The notes under the pieces were generated by a model. The model had not been told where the DNA came from. It was given only the letters and a program-made list of their open reading frames with translations, and did not search any database. Source: Macrotis lagotis (Eukaryota; Chordata; Mammalia; Peramelemorphia; Peramelidae). From it: 64,000 nt of DNA. Positions 1 to 11,739 of the stretch are shown piece by piece. Location of the stretch: NCBI RefSeq assembly GCF_037893015.1, contig NC_133662.1, forward strand, positions 203,026,685 through 203,090,684, given 5' to 3'. The stretch's first letter is position 1, and every line of letters starts with the position of its first letter. Made by a program: the position numbers and the translations under genes.

Positions 1-1143
1 TATTACTTTAAGGAAATCTCCATTTATTACTAAACTTTCTAGTGTTTTTAATAGGAATGGATGATGTAATTCTTTCAAGGGCTTTTTTGGCATCTATTGA
101 GATAATTATATGATTTCTGTTGGTTTTGCTATTAATATGTTCCATTATGTTGAGTGTTTTCCTAATATTGAACTATCCCAGCCTACCTGGTATATATCTT
201 ATGTGATCATGGTGTATTATCCTCATAATAATTTGCTGTCATCTCATTGCTAAAATTTCATTTAAGATTTTTACACCAATATTCATTATAGAGATTAGTC
301 TATGGTTTTCCTTGGCTATTTTGGTTCTTCCTGATTTAGGTATGAACACCATGTTGGTGTCATAAAAGGAATTTGGCAGAACTCCTTGTCCTAGTTTTAA
401 AAATAGTTTATGTATAATTAGAATTAATTTTTCTTTAAATGCTTGGTAGAGATCACTTGTAAATCTATCTAGACTTGAAGACTTCTTAAGTAGTTTATTC
501 ATGGTTTCTTCAATTTCTTCTTCTGAAATGGGGTTAAGTTTTTATTTCCTCTTCTATTTATCTGGGCAGTTTGTGTTTTTGTAACTATTCATCCATTTCA
601 CTCAGGTTGTCAAATTTATTGGCATACAGTTTGGCAAAGTAGCTCTGAATTGGCTCTTTAATTTTCTCCTCACTGGTGGTTAGTTCACCCATTTCATTTT
701 TGATACTGGTAATTTGATTGCCTTCTTTCTTTTTTAATGAGATTAATCTAAAGATTTGTCTATTTATTGATTTTTTACATAAAATCAAATCTTAGTTTTA
801 TTTATTAGATATATAGTTTTCTTGATTTCAATTTTTTTATTTTCCCCCTTGATTTTCAGATTTTTAGTTTGGTATTGGGAATCTTTAATTTGTTGGGTTT
901 TTTTTCCTAGCTGTTTTACTTTTGTGTCCAATTCATTGATCTCCTCTTTCTCTATTTTATTCATATAAGCATTTAGAGATACAAAGTTTCCCCTCAAAAC
1001 TTCCTTGGCTGCCTCCCTTAAATTTTAGTGTGATGTTTCATTAGTTTCATTTTCTTGGATATAATTATTATTTCTATTATTTGCTGTTTGATCTATCCAT
1101 TATTTACAATTAAGTTATGTGGTTTCCAATTAGCCTTTGGTTT
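1..1143 (-). mobile_element. L1 ORF2 fragment (reverse transcriptase N-terminal part), runs off window start
   Basis: Read on the minus strand this is the part of L1 ORF2 between the endonuclease and the RT core. The best surviving stretch (239-502) carries the L1-typical [13 protein letters not shown] segment followed by N-H-R-L-I-S-I. Reading left to right moves toward the 5' side of ORF2. Stops and frameshifts break it into pieces, so it is dead. It meets a plus-strand L1 3' part near 1150; the pair has the layout of an L1 with an inverted 5' segment, but two separate insertions would look similar. Confidence 0.85.
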
Positions 1144-1169
1144 ACCTTTCTAGGGTACAAAATTTAGAG

Positions 1170-2740
1170 ATGAAGGGAGAAAAAATTAGGAGAACAAGTA
1201 AGAGTTTGTCTGTCAAGATATATGGAGAGGGGTGGAATTTATGACTGAAGAGATAGAGAACAGTATAAAAATGCAAAATGGATTATTTTGATTTCTTCAA
1301 ATTAAAAAGGTTTGCATAAACCCCTGATAATAAAGATTAAAAGGAATGCCAAAACCTTGTTAACAATTTTTAGATAGTGTTTCTGATAAAGGATTAATTT
1401 CTGAAGTATATAGAGAATGGAGTCAAATTTATAAGAAAATGAATCATTTCACATTGGAAAAATGATCAAAGGTTATGAAAAGAATTTTTTCAGATGAAGT
1501 TGACTGTATATAGTCATAAAAATGTTCCAAGTCTTCATTGTTTAGAGATATGAAAATTAAAACTCTGTGATACTATCTCATACTTATCAGATCAACTAAA
1601 ATGACAAAAAAAGAAAAATGAAAGATATTGGAGGAGATGGAGGAAAACTGAGCCATTAATGCATTGTTGATGTAGTTGTCAACTGATCCAACCATTCTGG
1701 AGAGCAATTTGGAACTATTCCAATATCCTTTGCACTATAACTACTAAGTCGGTATCCCAAAGATATTATAAAAAAAGCAAAAATAACCTGATGTACAAAA
1801 ATATTAAAGCAGGTCTTTTCATAGTGGCACAAAATTGGAAATTGATGCCCATCAGTTGGGGAATAGTTGAGTAAGTTGTGGTATATGAATATGATGGAGT
1901 ACTATTGCTCTGTAAGAAATCATGAGTTGGCAGCCTTCAGAAAAGCCTGGAAAGACTCAAAAGATGTTGAATTAAATGAGCAAAAGTGGGAGAAGATTGT
2001 ATACATTAACAGCAACATTATGTGATAATCAACTTGTGATGAACTTGGCTCCTCTCAGCATTTCAAAAAAGACTTGTAATGGAAAATGACATGGAAAATG
2101 TCATCCACACCCGGACAAAAATTGTGGCATTTGAATGAAGATCAAAGCATATTATTTTCATTTTTTAAAACTTATTTCATATTTTTGTTCTTTTTCTTTT
2201 TCCCCTTTAGTTCTGATTTTTCTTTCACAACATGACATATATATATATATGGAGGAAAGCTAGGTGGTTCACTGGATTGGGCACTGACCTTGGAGTCAAG
2301 AGGATAGGAATTTGAATCCAGCCACAGAAACTTGATTCTTACCACCTGTGTGACCTTGAGAAAATCACTTAATCTTGATTGCCTTCGCATTCAGGACCAT
2401 CTCTCCAGCTGTGGTGACTCATATCTGGCCACTAGACCCAGGTGGCTCTGAAGGAGAAAGTCAGGTTGGTGACCTTACAGCAACCCCAATTCATGTGCTC
2501 ATCATGGCATCACCTCCCTGATGTCATAGTGTTCTTCAATAATGAAGGACAAAGACCTTCAATGTATAAATATGTTAAACATGATTGTACATATATAACC
2601 TATATCTCATTTACACTGTCATGGAGAAGGGAAAAGGAAGAGGAAAGGGTAGTAGAAAAATAAAGAAATCAAAAGCTTACAGACAGATGAATGATGAAAA
2701 TTCTTTGCATGTAATTGAAAAAATTTAACATTGAAAGAAC
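1170..2740 (+). mobile_element. L1 3' part (ORF2 C-terminus and 3' UTR), split by a SINE
   Basis: Plus-strand L1. The beginning matches the ORF2 C-terminal region around 9725 (CTGTCAGAT..ATGG, then TTTATGACT). It continues through the conserved 'tactattgctctgtaagaaatcatga' region (1901-1926) and the 3' UTR. A composite SINE interrupts the 3' UTR at 2250-2566, after which the UTR resumes and ends near TGCATGTAATTGAAAAAA, the 3' terminus of the older L1 type in this window. No intact frame remains. Confidence 0.8.
2250..2566 (+). mobile_element. Composite marsupial SINE: tRNA-like head plus RTE-associated tail
   Basis: The head (about 2252-2395) shows the usual marsupial tRNA-SINE order: GGTGGTTCACTGGATTGGGC, a degenerate B box (GAATTTGAATCCAGCC), then 'tgtgaccttgagaaaatcactta'. 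The tail (about 2396-2566) carries 'aaggagaaagtcaggttggtgacct' and 'catcacctccctgatgtcat', a module also found reversed at 43.9-44.1 kb. I believe such tails are shared with RTE-class LINEs that mobilise them; that link is from family knowledge. It sits in an L1 3' UTR. Confidence 0.75.
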
Positions 2741-4634
2741 ATTGAATAACATTGAAATAACAAAAAAGAGCAAAGGGAATGATTTAGACTGATTCATTTT
2801 TAAAAAAAAATTTTCTAACTCTAGCCTCTAGCATATTAATTTACACATTTGAGGAGGGTAAATTGCCTAGATATGAGATTGTGTCACCATAGTGAACCTT
2901 GTATAATAATTCAAATCATAGCAGATTATCAACTCACCTATCACAATAGTTTTTAGGAAACTTTCTGAAACATTGGCACATTAGGTCTCTTGCCTAGGGT
3001 CACACTTAGAGTTCTAAGGCAGGACTTGGAACCAAATTTTTCCTGACTTCAGTCAGGCATTATGAACTGCAACACCACAACTCTTTTGTTCCTGGGACAC
3101 AGAAAGTACTTATTTTTTAATTTGTTGAAATGTAAATTAACTTGATCCATAAAGCAGTTGTAATAAGTTCCTGAAAAGTGCTTACCCTTGGTAATTTCTC
3201 ATCATCATCCAGGTTAAGAGTCAGAGAAAACCTGATATTTAAACTCATTATAAATACACTCAAGTAAATTCTACTCAGTCTTTTGAAGGTTTAGCTCTTG
3301 TTCCTGGGTGGTTTGGTTGTTCTTTGAATAAAATGTTGAAATGTCTTATAGAATAGATATTCAAAAGTATGCTCAGTGTGGGGCAGGGCCTAACAGATCT
3401 GGTACCAAATTTACTTCCAACTATCTACTGGCTGATCTTGTTACAAAGGCAAAAGTGTCTGTATTTCAAAAGAAATGTGGTAACAGCTAAAGACTTTGAA
3501 TAGCTCATTTGCAGCTTCAGAAACTTCAGAGATTATGCCAACACCCCTAAAATGTATGTAAGCCTACATCACCATCAATTTAAGTTTGTAGGGGACAGCT
3601 TCTTTGTCTCATCTGAAGGAGCATCTTCCTGTGGAAGCTGGCTTTGCTGTTTTCATTAGAATACAAAATCCTTCAATTTAGGGAACATCACCTTCCCTAA
3701 CCCCTTTCTGAGGCCCATGAGGGAGCCTGGCTCCTGCCTGGTTGAAAAGTACATTGTTTCTATCACACAATTCGACAGATGGGTTCCAGGGAATCCTTCT
3801 GGTATAACTGGCAGAGTTTATTTACCCTCTCACAATTAGAGCACTTAGATTTCAGGATTCTGAAGCAAGGAATTATCACCTACAGTGCTGACACTTTAAA
3901 TTCTGTATCCTCAGAGAAAAACACTTTAGCAAAAAAAAGACTTCCTTTTCTTTGTTAACAGTACTTTGGGAATAGATTTTTTTCCCCTCTAAGGGTTATT
4001 ACATTTTTTAAAATTCATAATGATGGTTTCATTGAAATGGAGAGTCCACAAGTGAAGAGTTTTCTCTAACAATGTCATCACTCATCCTGAAGTTTATTCA
4101 CTTAAAGCACTACCAAGTTCACTAAAAATTTAAGTGACTTGCTCAGGGTAATACAGGGTTAGGATTGTATATGACCTTGCATCTTTTTTGGAACAAAGGT
4201 GAGCTTTCTATTTCTTCCTCAATACTACTTTTCCTTCTTTTTTAGAGGAAGATACTAAGTCACTATTCTTTACTTTATTTTACTTTACTTTATTTTAAGG
4301 TTTACAAAGCAATTTCTTTACAACAACTCTTCTGAAGTGCAATCACTATTTTGTGGATCAGAGAATAAGGTTGTTATGTTTCATCAATTTTTCCACATTC
4401 ACAAAGCTAACAGATATGAACCCAATATTTTTCCCTAATCTACCATTCTGCTTCATTTGTGGAGAGTTGTCCCTGTCTTTTTTATACCTTTATTTTATGC
4501 AGAAGAAAAATCAGGGTGTTATTTATGATCTAAATTCTGTCATTGAATTCATATCTTCAAAATTATGAGACTGAGGTTGTACTGTGCTGGGGAGGACAAT
4601 GGATTTGGTGTCAACTGCAAACAATTCATTTTAA
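2741..4634. other. No gene; old unique sequence with one SINE relic
   Basis: I find no coding signal. About 2950-3085 resembles a decayed minus-strand tRNA-type SINE (TTGCCTAGGGTCACACTTAGAG, later ACTTCAGTCAGGCATTATGAACTGC). A short similar trace lies at 4130-4160. The rest shows no recognisable structure. Confidence 0.5.
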
Positions 4635-4756
4635 GTTGCACATGTGCAAATTGTTTTAACATATCTCCATATTAATCATGTGAGAAAGGAATCAGAACTG
4701 AGAAGAAAAGAAAATCATGAGAAAGAAAGAAAATACATAAAAGAAGTTTTAAAAAG
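4635..4756 (-). mobile_element. L1 3' UTR scrap
   Basis: The string GTGAGAAAGGAATCAGAACTGAGAAGAAAAGAAAATCATGAGAAA matches the 3' UTR of the minus-strand L1 at 44.56-44.65 kb in the same orientation. About 120 bp remain. Confidence 0.55.
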
Positions 4757-4985
4757 AAAACATAGTATTATGTAACGCTTTGGGATCTACAAAGTATTTT
4801 GGACTTAAAATCTCATTTAATCCTCCCAAAAAACTAGCTGTTGCATTCTATACTTTTGTAGTGAGATACTTGTGTTTTTTTCTGAATGTTATATTTTACA
4901 AGTAGAAACTGAGGCTCAGAGAGGGGAAACACCATAACTTTATAATAGATCAAACAACTTAATATTCAAAAATTTGAACCTAGGT
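4757..4985 (+). repeat. MIR/THER1-like core-SINE relic
   Basis: It shows the ancient therian signature 'aaactgaggctcagagagggg' (4908-4928), preceded by 'ctcatttaatcctcc' and followed by a decayed 'ttgaaccta'. Very old and divergent. Confidence 0.55.
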
Positions 4986-5094
4986 TTTTCCAGTTGCTAA
5001 ATAAATATTAGAATAATTTACTTACTCAGAAAATCTAGGGGTAAAATGAAGCTATATCATTTAATCTTTGTTTATATCACATATTAGAAATGAT

Positions 5095-5245
5095 AGATGT
5101 ATGAGACACCTAGTCCAAACTCTTTATTTTACAGTTGAGGAAACCAAGATAGAGCAGTTAAATGATTCCCCAAGGTCATTTAACTAGTAAAGTGGAAAAG
5201 TTGGAACTCAACTTGGGCCTAAATTCAGCAATCAGCTCAAGATAA
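5095..5245 (+). repeat. MIR/THER1-like core-SINE relic
   Basis: It contains 'ttttacagttgaggaaacc', then 'agtta..tgattccccaaggtcatttaactagtaa', the decayed core of the MIR-type SINE. Boundaries are approximate. Confidence 0.55.
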
Positions 5246-6284
5246 CATCTGTGGATTTAAAAAGTAAGGATATGAGATGAGAAAGGTTAGTTCTTGTATT
5301 TTTTTAAAACGTGTATCATTTCAGCTAATATTTTTTGACAAATTATTCCTTTTGTACAAAACACTTGTCAAATACTTGTTATACAAGGGCAGTCATTAAC
5401 AGTCACTGATTTCAAAGAAAATATATTTTTATTGGGGACAAAATGCAGAAGAAAAAATTAACAATTGCATGATTATAGAAGATGTCATGGAGGAATTGAG
5501 GTAGTAAGGTAGTGATCATGGGATAAGACTTGTGCAAATGTTTGGAACCATGCCATGCAAAAACCAAGCACAAGAAACAGACAGATTGCATCCCCAAAGC
5601 CTAGAAGATTTCCTGATATACAGTATAATAGGTATTCATTGATAATTAATTTGTTAAAAAATAAAATTCATTAAGTTAATTTAATTCAACAAACATTAAA
5701 AACCTAAAAGTGCAAGGTACTATGTTATATTCTAGGAAATCCAAGAGAAAAAGAAATGGTTCCTTCACTAAGGATCTTATGTTGTCTGAGAAACTTAGAG
5801 ACTACTGGGAATGATGAGAAATAACATTTTAAAAGGTGGAAAAAGCAGGTTATAGGCAGATTTTTTAAAGATATTTACTGTCAAGTGGAAGGGTCTGTAT
5901 TTTATCTGAAAGGGAACCATAAAGCGCCACTGGCTGTTACAGAGTCTTGAAGATGGTAAAGCCTCTGCTTCAAAGAGAATATTTTGGCAGTTTTGTGGAG
6001 AAATTTTTGAATCAAATTTGTGGGGAATTGCAATGATAAGGGGCATCTCTCAGATGATTTTTAATGGTTTTATCTTCCTGGCTAGTCTTTGTTCTACAGG
6101 TTTAGTTGTCTCACATGATCTGACCAAAGATTTTTCTTTTTTTTTTTTTTTATTCATTCTGACTCTGGGGTTTGGGCCATTCTGGTGCTGTAAAATTTTT
6201 TTTTTATAATGGCTAAAATGTCATGTTCTTTAAATAAATAAAGGATGAAAAGGAACATTTTGCCATTTTCTTAGTCCAAAAATA
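5246..6284. other. No gene or recognisable element
   Basis: AT-rich sequence with short T-runs (6137-6150, 6197-6206). Short open stretches here have no family resemblance and no initiation or splice context. I see nothing to annotate. Confidence 0.5.
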
Positions 6285-6455
6285 ATCTAACAATAGCTCA
6301 CATTTATATATCATTTTTTCAGCAAAACCTCTGTAAAATAGGTAATGATATTATTTGCACCATTTTAAAAGTGTAAGGAAATTTTTGCTTAGAATGGTCG
6401 AGTGATTTGCACAGGGATACACAATTCATATTCTAGGTCAGGATCAGGTCAGTGT
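6285..6455 (+). repeat. MIR/THER1-like core-SINE relic
   Basis: 'agctcacatttatatatca', 'taaaataggtaatgatattatttgcaccattttaaaa' and 'agtgatttgcacagggatacaca' match the MIR-type order (size class, 'bar' statement, gel-filtered 'gacttgcccagggtcacaca' core). Heavily decayed. Confidence 0.5.
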
Positions 6456-6534
6456 GATCATTAATATTAAGATTTGAAACAAATGAGATACCAGAAAGTC
6501 ATCTAATTTTTTAAATATAAATTAATAAATAAAA

Positions 6535-7015
6535 ACATTAAAAGAATATTGAGTTGTGTGTACCTGGGCAAGTTTGAGTGGAGAAAAGTAGCTAGTAGAG
6601 GGGTAGGAAAGGTTTTCTTAAAAAAGTTGGAATTTTGTCTGAGTCTTAAAGAAACTCAAGGAAGTTAGTTTGCAGAGTCAATGAGGGAGGACATTCAGGT
6701 AAGGGAGAGTAAGTTCAAAACGGTAGAGAGAAGGAATATGGAGTATCAACAGTACAGATGGATCACAGAGTGTTTGGAGGGGAAGAAAGGACAAGTAGAC
6801 TGAAAGGGAAGAAAGGGGTAGAAGGGTAGAAAGTTTGTGAACTTTTAAATATCAAAGAGAATATTTTAAACTTTATCCTAGAGGTGTAAAGTCATTTGAG
6901 TTTAATATGATCAGTAGTATGATTGGATCCATATATTAGAATAATCATTTCAGTAACAGAATGGAAGAAAGTATTGGAGTGGAGTGGAGTACAGGCAGAG
7001 AGACCAATTAAAAGT
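6535..7015 (+). repeat. Old dispersed mammalian repeat of uncertain class
   Basis: This block has the phrase order of a widespread ancient mammalian interspersed repeat: 'gagtcttaaagaaactcaaggaa', 'agggaggacattcaggtaagg', 'atcaaagagaatattttaaactttatcctagaggtgtaaagtcatttgagttt', 'ggagtggagt..caggcagagagaccaatta'. I recognise the pattern but cannot assign it to an LTR or DNA-transposon family without a library search. Confidence 0.4.
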
Positions 7016-7149
7016 CTATTTATAACAAAATATACACTAAAAAAATCGGAAAGTCAATGAATCAATAAACTTAAATAAGCATGAAAGAGAAAGATGAAAT
7101 ATCAAAATAGCAGGAAATATATAAATTAGAAACAGAACTCATAGAAATG

Positions 7150-8265
7150 GTAAATAACAGTTCAATTGGGTTTTCTTTTCATATTAAAAGTTCATCTATT
7201 TTATTGATTTTTATCAAAAAATCATCTCAGTTTTAGTTATCAGTTCAACAGTTTACTTATTGTCAAGTTTATTAATTTCTCCTTTTCTTTTCAGAATTTG
7301 AAATTTAGTATTTGTTTAGGGATTTTTAATTTTTTTCGCTAGCCTTTTTAGCTGCATGCCCAATTCAGCTCATTTTTTTTTTCCAAATCAGGATAATTTT
7401 AAGGTCAATTTTTTGCTAAATATACTTTTTTGTTGAAAGAAAATTTTGCTGGGTAGCTGATTTTTGGTTTAAATCCAATTTCCTTTGTTCTATAGGTTAT
7501 CATATTCTAGGCCCTTCAATCTTTTAATGTTAATCCTGAAAATTACTTGAAATTTGAATTGTTTCTTCCTGACTGCCAGCAAGATTTTCATCTTGATCTG
7601 TTAATCCTGGGATTTGATTAATTATGCTATTATTCTGTGGTCTTTTCTTGTTGAATTCCTTTCATATTGTAATCAATGGATATTTTCAATGACTTTATCA
7701 CTCTCTGCTTCTAGAATATCAGAACAATTTTCCTTGTTGATTTTTTGAAAGATGTTTTCCATGCTCTTTTTTTGATGATGACTTTTAGATAATCAATATT
7801 TCTTAAATTATCTTCCCTGGATCTCTTTTCCAGTCAGATCTTTTCAATGAGATATTACACATTTTCTTCAATTTTTTTTCATTGTTTTAAAAATTTTGGG
7901 GATAGCTAGGTGGTACAATGGATACAACACTGGCCCTGGAGTCAGAAGTACCTGATTTCAAATGCTGCCTCAGACAATAGTTGCAGAGCCTGTGACCTTG
8001 GGCAAGTCACTTGATCCCATTGCCTTAAATAAATAAAATAAAAAAAATAAATTTGCTTGAGTGACTCTTGATGTCTCACAGAGTCATTGGTTTCCACTTG
8101 GTTCAAGTATATTTTTCAAGGAATGATTTTTTTAAGTTAACTTTTGCATCTCATTTTCCATTTGATCAGTTCTATTTTTAAAGGAGCTGAAATCTTTTCC
8201 CATTTATCCAATTGCATTTTTGAAGTAATTATTTTATTTTTTCATTTGTCCAATTGTACTTCTCA
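7150..8265 (-). mobile_element. Old L1, 3' side (ORF2 scrap and ORF1), split by later insertions
   Basis: 7150-7370 reads on the minus strand as the linker of L1 ORF2. 7375-8265 is the C-terminal and middle part of L1 ORF1 (antisense of 'aatattagaacaattttcc', 'gagatatta..cattttcttcaa'). The same ORF1 resumes at 13598 after HAL1 copy H3. A SINE at 7892-8050 also splits it. No intact frame survives. It is the outermost and oldest layer of the 7-14 kb nest. Confidence 0.75.
7892..8050 (+). mobile_element. tRNA-derived marsupial SINE
   Basis: Near full length: GGGGATAGCTAGGTGGTACAATGG head, 'cactggccctggagtcagaag', B-box-like 'ttcaaatgctgcc', 'ctgtgaccttgggcaagtcactt', 'cccattgcctt' and an A-rich tail. 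It sits inside relic L1 ORF1, whose sequence continues on both sides. Confidence 0.85.
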
Positions 8266-8472
8266 AAATTTTTATGTATTTGCACATTATTAAAAGTCTT
8301 GTGTAAGAGTAAACATAATCTCCCCTCCACCTCCACCCTCAAAAATAAAAAAAAAAAACACCTCATGAGAAATAAAGTGAAAGAAAGAGAAAAAAATGTA
8401 TTTCAGTTTGTGTTCTGATTCCATCAGCTCTATCTTGGGTGAATCACATTCTTCAACATAAGTCCATCAAAG

Positions 8473-8484
8473 AAGTAACTTCCA
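8473..8484 (+). repeat. Target-site duplication, left copy, of the U6-L1 chimera
   Basis: AAGTAACTTCCA directly abuts the first base of U6. The right copy AAGTTACTTCCA is at 10955-10966, directly after the A-rich tail; one mismatch in twelve. The same site without an insertion is visible in copy H2 near 23033-23044. Confidence 0.9.
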
Positions 8485-8591
8485 GTGCTCACTTCAGCAG
8501 CACATATACTAAAATTGGAACAATACAGAGAAGATTAGCATGGCCCCTGCACAAGGATGACTCGCAAATTCGTGAAATGCTCCATATTTTT
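8485..8591 (+). ncRNA. RNU6: U6 snRNA retrocopy, the 5' half of a U6-L1 chimera
   Basis: A complete 107-base U6 spliceosomal snRNA sequence, from GTGCTC to the terminal CCATATTTTT. It keeps the 'tactaaaattggaa' segment, the ACAGAGA box (8525-8531) and the catalytic AGC triad region ('gattagcatggcccctg'). I count about eight differences from the canonical mammalian sequence as I recall it, several of them CpG-to-CpA/TpG changes typical of a methylated, non-functional copy. Upstream lies HAL1 sequence, not a U6 promoter with PSE and TATA. The last T of U6 is joined directly to L1 sequence in the same orientation, so this is a template-switch product and almost certainly a pseudogene. Confidence 0.93.
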
Positions 8592-10954
8592 AAATCATAT
8601 GATCATATCAATAGATGCTGAAAAAGCTTTTGACAAAATACAGCATCCATTCCTATGTAAAACACTAGAGAGTGTAGGAATAAATGGACTGTTCCTTAAA
8701 ATAATTAACAGTATCTATCTGAAACCATCAACAAGCATTATATTCAATGGGGAGAGGCTAGAGGCATTCCCAATAAGATCAGGGGTGAAAAAAGGGTGCC
8801 CATTATCACCACTACTATTCAATATTGTATTAGAAATGTTAGCTTCAGCAATTAGAGAAGAAAAAGAAATTAAAGGAATTAGAATTGGGAAGGAAGAGAC
8901 AAAACTCTCACTCTTTGCAGATGACATCATGATCTACCTAGAGAATCCCAATAAATCATCTAAAAAACTACTGGAAACAATTAGCAATTTTAGCAAATTT
9001 GCAGGTTATAAAATAAACCCTCATAAATCCTCAACTTTTCTATATATGTCTAGCAAGAAATAGCAGGAAGAGCTAGAAAGAGAAATCCCATTCAAAGTAA
9101 CCTCAGACAATATAAAATATTTGGGAGTCTATTTGCCAAGACAGTCTCAGAATCTTTTTGAAAACAATTATAAAACACTCGGCAAATATCAACTGCTCAT
9201 GGATAGGTAGAGCTAATATAATAAAAATGATAATTCTACCAAAACTGAACTATCTGTTTAGTGCCCTACCAATCAAAATTCCAAAAAAATTACTTTAACA
9301 AGTAAGAAAAAATTGTAAGTAAATTCATATGGAGAAATAAAAAGTCAAGAATTGCCAGGAGCTTAATGAAAAAAAGTGCAAAAGAAGGTGGCTTAGCCCT
9401 ACCTGATCTAAAATTATATTATAAAGCATCAGTCATCAAAACTGTGTGGTACTGGCTAAGAAATAGAGTGGTGGACCAGTGGAATAGACTAGTTGTAAAA
9501 GCAGGAGATGATTATAGTAATCTGCTGTTTGATAAACCCAAAGAGTCTGACCATTGGGATAAAAACTCCCTCTTTGATAAAAATTGCTGGGATAATTGGA
9601 AGTTAGTATGGAAGAAACTTAGATTAGACCAACACCTCACACCCTTTACCAAGAGAAGATCCAAATGGTTACAGAACATAGACATAAAAAACAATGCTAT
9701 AAGCAAATTAGAAGATCAAGGACTAGTCTACCTGTCAGATCTATGGAAAGGGGAACAGTTTATGACTAAGGAAGAGTTGGAGAACATCACCAAAAACCAA
9801 TTAGATGATTTTGATTACATTAAATTAAAAAGCTTTTGCACAGATAAAACCAATGTAACCAAGATCAAAAGAAATGTAGTAAATTGGGAAATAATCTTTA
9901 CAACTAATGATTCTGACAAAGGACTCATTTCTAAAATATACAGAGAACTGAGTCATATTTTTAAAACAAAAAGCCATCTCCCAATTGATAAATCTTTAAA
10001 GGATATGCAAAAGCAATTTACAGATGAGGAGATCAAAATAATCCATAGCCATATGAAAAAATGCTCTAAATCATTAATTATTAGAGAAATGCAAAGTAAA
10101 GCTTCTCTGACCTCTCAGATTGGCCAGTATAACCAGGAAGGATAATGATCATTGTTGGAAGGGATGTGGGAAATCTGGGACACTATTACACTGTTGGTGG
10201 AGCTGTGAACTCATCCAACCCTTCTGGAGAGCTATTTGGAACTATGCCCAAAGGGCAACAAAAATGTGCATACCCTTTGACCCAGCAATACCACTACTGG
10301 GTCTATACCCTGAAGAGATGAGGAAAAAGGGTAAAAACATTACTTGTACAAACATATTTATAGCAGCCCTGTTTGTGGTGGTAAAGAACTGGAAATCCAG
10401 TAAATGTCCTTCAACTGGGGAATGGCTTAGCAAACTGTGGTATATGTATGTCATGGAACACTATTGTTCTATTAGAAACCAGGAGGGATGGGATTTCAGG
10501 GAAACCTGGAGGGATTTGCATGAACTGATGCTGAGTGAGATGAGCAGAACCAGAAAAACACTGTACACCCTAACAGCAACATAGGAGTGATGTTCAACCT
10601 TGAAGGACTTGCTCACTCCATCAGTGCAACAATTGAGAACAATTTTGGGCTGTCTGCAAAGGAAAGCACCATCTGTATCCAGCTAAGGAGCTGTGGAGTT
10701 TGAACAAAGTGCAAGGACTATTCACTTTAATTTTAGAAAAAAAAATAGATAGCTTATTGTCTGATCTTGTTACCTCTTAGACTTCTCTTCTCTTTAAGGA
10801 TATGATTTCTCTCTCATCACACCCAATTTGGATCAAGGTACAACATGGAAACAAAGTAAAGACCGACAGAGTACTTTCGGGGGGAAGCAAGATTGGGGGA
10901 ATTTTGTAAAACTGAAATAATATCTTTAATAAAAATAAATTTAAATTAAAAAAA
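8592..10954 (+). mobile_element. 5'-truncated L1 (ORF2 RT core to 3' UTR), the 3' half of the U6-L1 chimera
   Basis: It begins inside the ORF2 reverse transcriptase at AAATCATATGATCATATC. The first frame (to 9063) holds [12 protein letters not shown], the [16 protein letters not shown] segment and the catalytic F-A-D-D box (near 8918-8929). Later frames (9366-10145 and 10120-10584) hold the C-terminal half, including the Cys-rich 'CWKGCGKSGTLLHCWWSC' zone and the terminal 'MLSEMSRTRKTLY' segment. A few frameshifts and stops separate them. The 3' UTR ends with GGGGGAAGCAAGATTGGG and an A-rich tail. This is one of the best-preserved L1 pieces in the window. The polymerase activity it represents is the one that could have copied U6, HAL1 and SINE RNAs. 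Confidence 0.92.
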
Positions 10955-11079
10955 AAGTTACTTCCATATTTTTCCACAGTTGCTGTTGCTTATTGTAATT
11001 CCCTCCATCCATTCTTCCCCACTACCATCTATTATGTTCTCTCTCTGCTTTCACTATGTCCCTCTTCAAAAATGTGTTG

Positions 11080-11215
11080 TGGGACAGCCAAGTGGAGCCG
11101 AGACCCCAAGCCTATATCCCCCACCCCCACCCCAAGACTCAGTAACCACCCAGTCCTGTGGTCCCAGATAGGCCATCCAATCCCATCACCTTGCAAATAG
11201 TAAATATCATATCTT
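11080..11215 (+). mobile_element. SINE module C inside HAL1 copy H3 (antisense to HAL1)
   Basis: Decayed tRNA-SINE: GGGACAGCCAAGTGGAGCCG, 'aagactcagtaaccacccagtcctgtggtcccagataggcc', 'atcccatcaccttgcaaatag'. It occupies the same place as the module at 23147-23300 in copy H2 and is absent at the matching place in H4. Confidence 0.65.
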
Positions 11216-11324
11216 ACTATCTTCTTCCATGATCTACCCTCTCCTCTGTCCCCTATATCCCCACTCCCCTCATCTCCTTTTTCCCATCCCCTTTATCTCC
11301 TTTTTGGTCTAGAATTCTATGCCT

Positions 11325-11330
<6 letters not shown>

Positions 11331-11377
<47 letters not shown>
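11331..11377. repeat. (CA)n microsatellite
   Basis: Uninterrupted alternating AC run of about 47 bases in the 3' region of HAL1 copy H3. Confidence 0.97.
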
Positions 11378-11382
<5 letters not shown>

Positions 11383-11739
11383 AAAGGTATGTATGCATAT
11401 ATGTTGTTTCCTTTCTGAGTCTTTTCTGATGAGAATGAAAGCTCCCTTAACCCCTCACTTCACCACTTCCATACCATTGCAAAAGCTATTTCTTGACTCT
11501 TACATAAAATATCTTAGGCTATTCTACCTCTCCTTTCCTTTCTCTTAGTACATTTCCTTTTCACCCATTAACTCCAATTGAAAAATATAATATACCTTCT
11601 AATTAGGCTCTCTCCTGTGTCTTGACTATAAAAGCTTCTTTTAACTGCTCTAATAAATAAGGTTCATATGAGTATTATCAGTATATCTTCTCATGAAGGA
11701 ATGCATTCAGTTCATCATCATTAGATCCATTATAATTTA

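Noticed and set aside
2442..2663. 73-codon plus-strand frame
   Set aside because: It crosses the boundary between the composite SINE tail and the L1 3' UTR, so it is not a gene.
8485..8591. Functional U6 snRNA gene
   Set aside because: No PSE or TATA box lies upstream (the upstream DNA is HAL1 3' region), there is CpG decay within the sequence, and no terminator separates it from L1.
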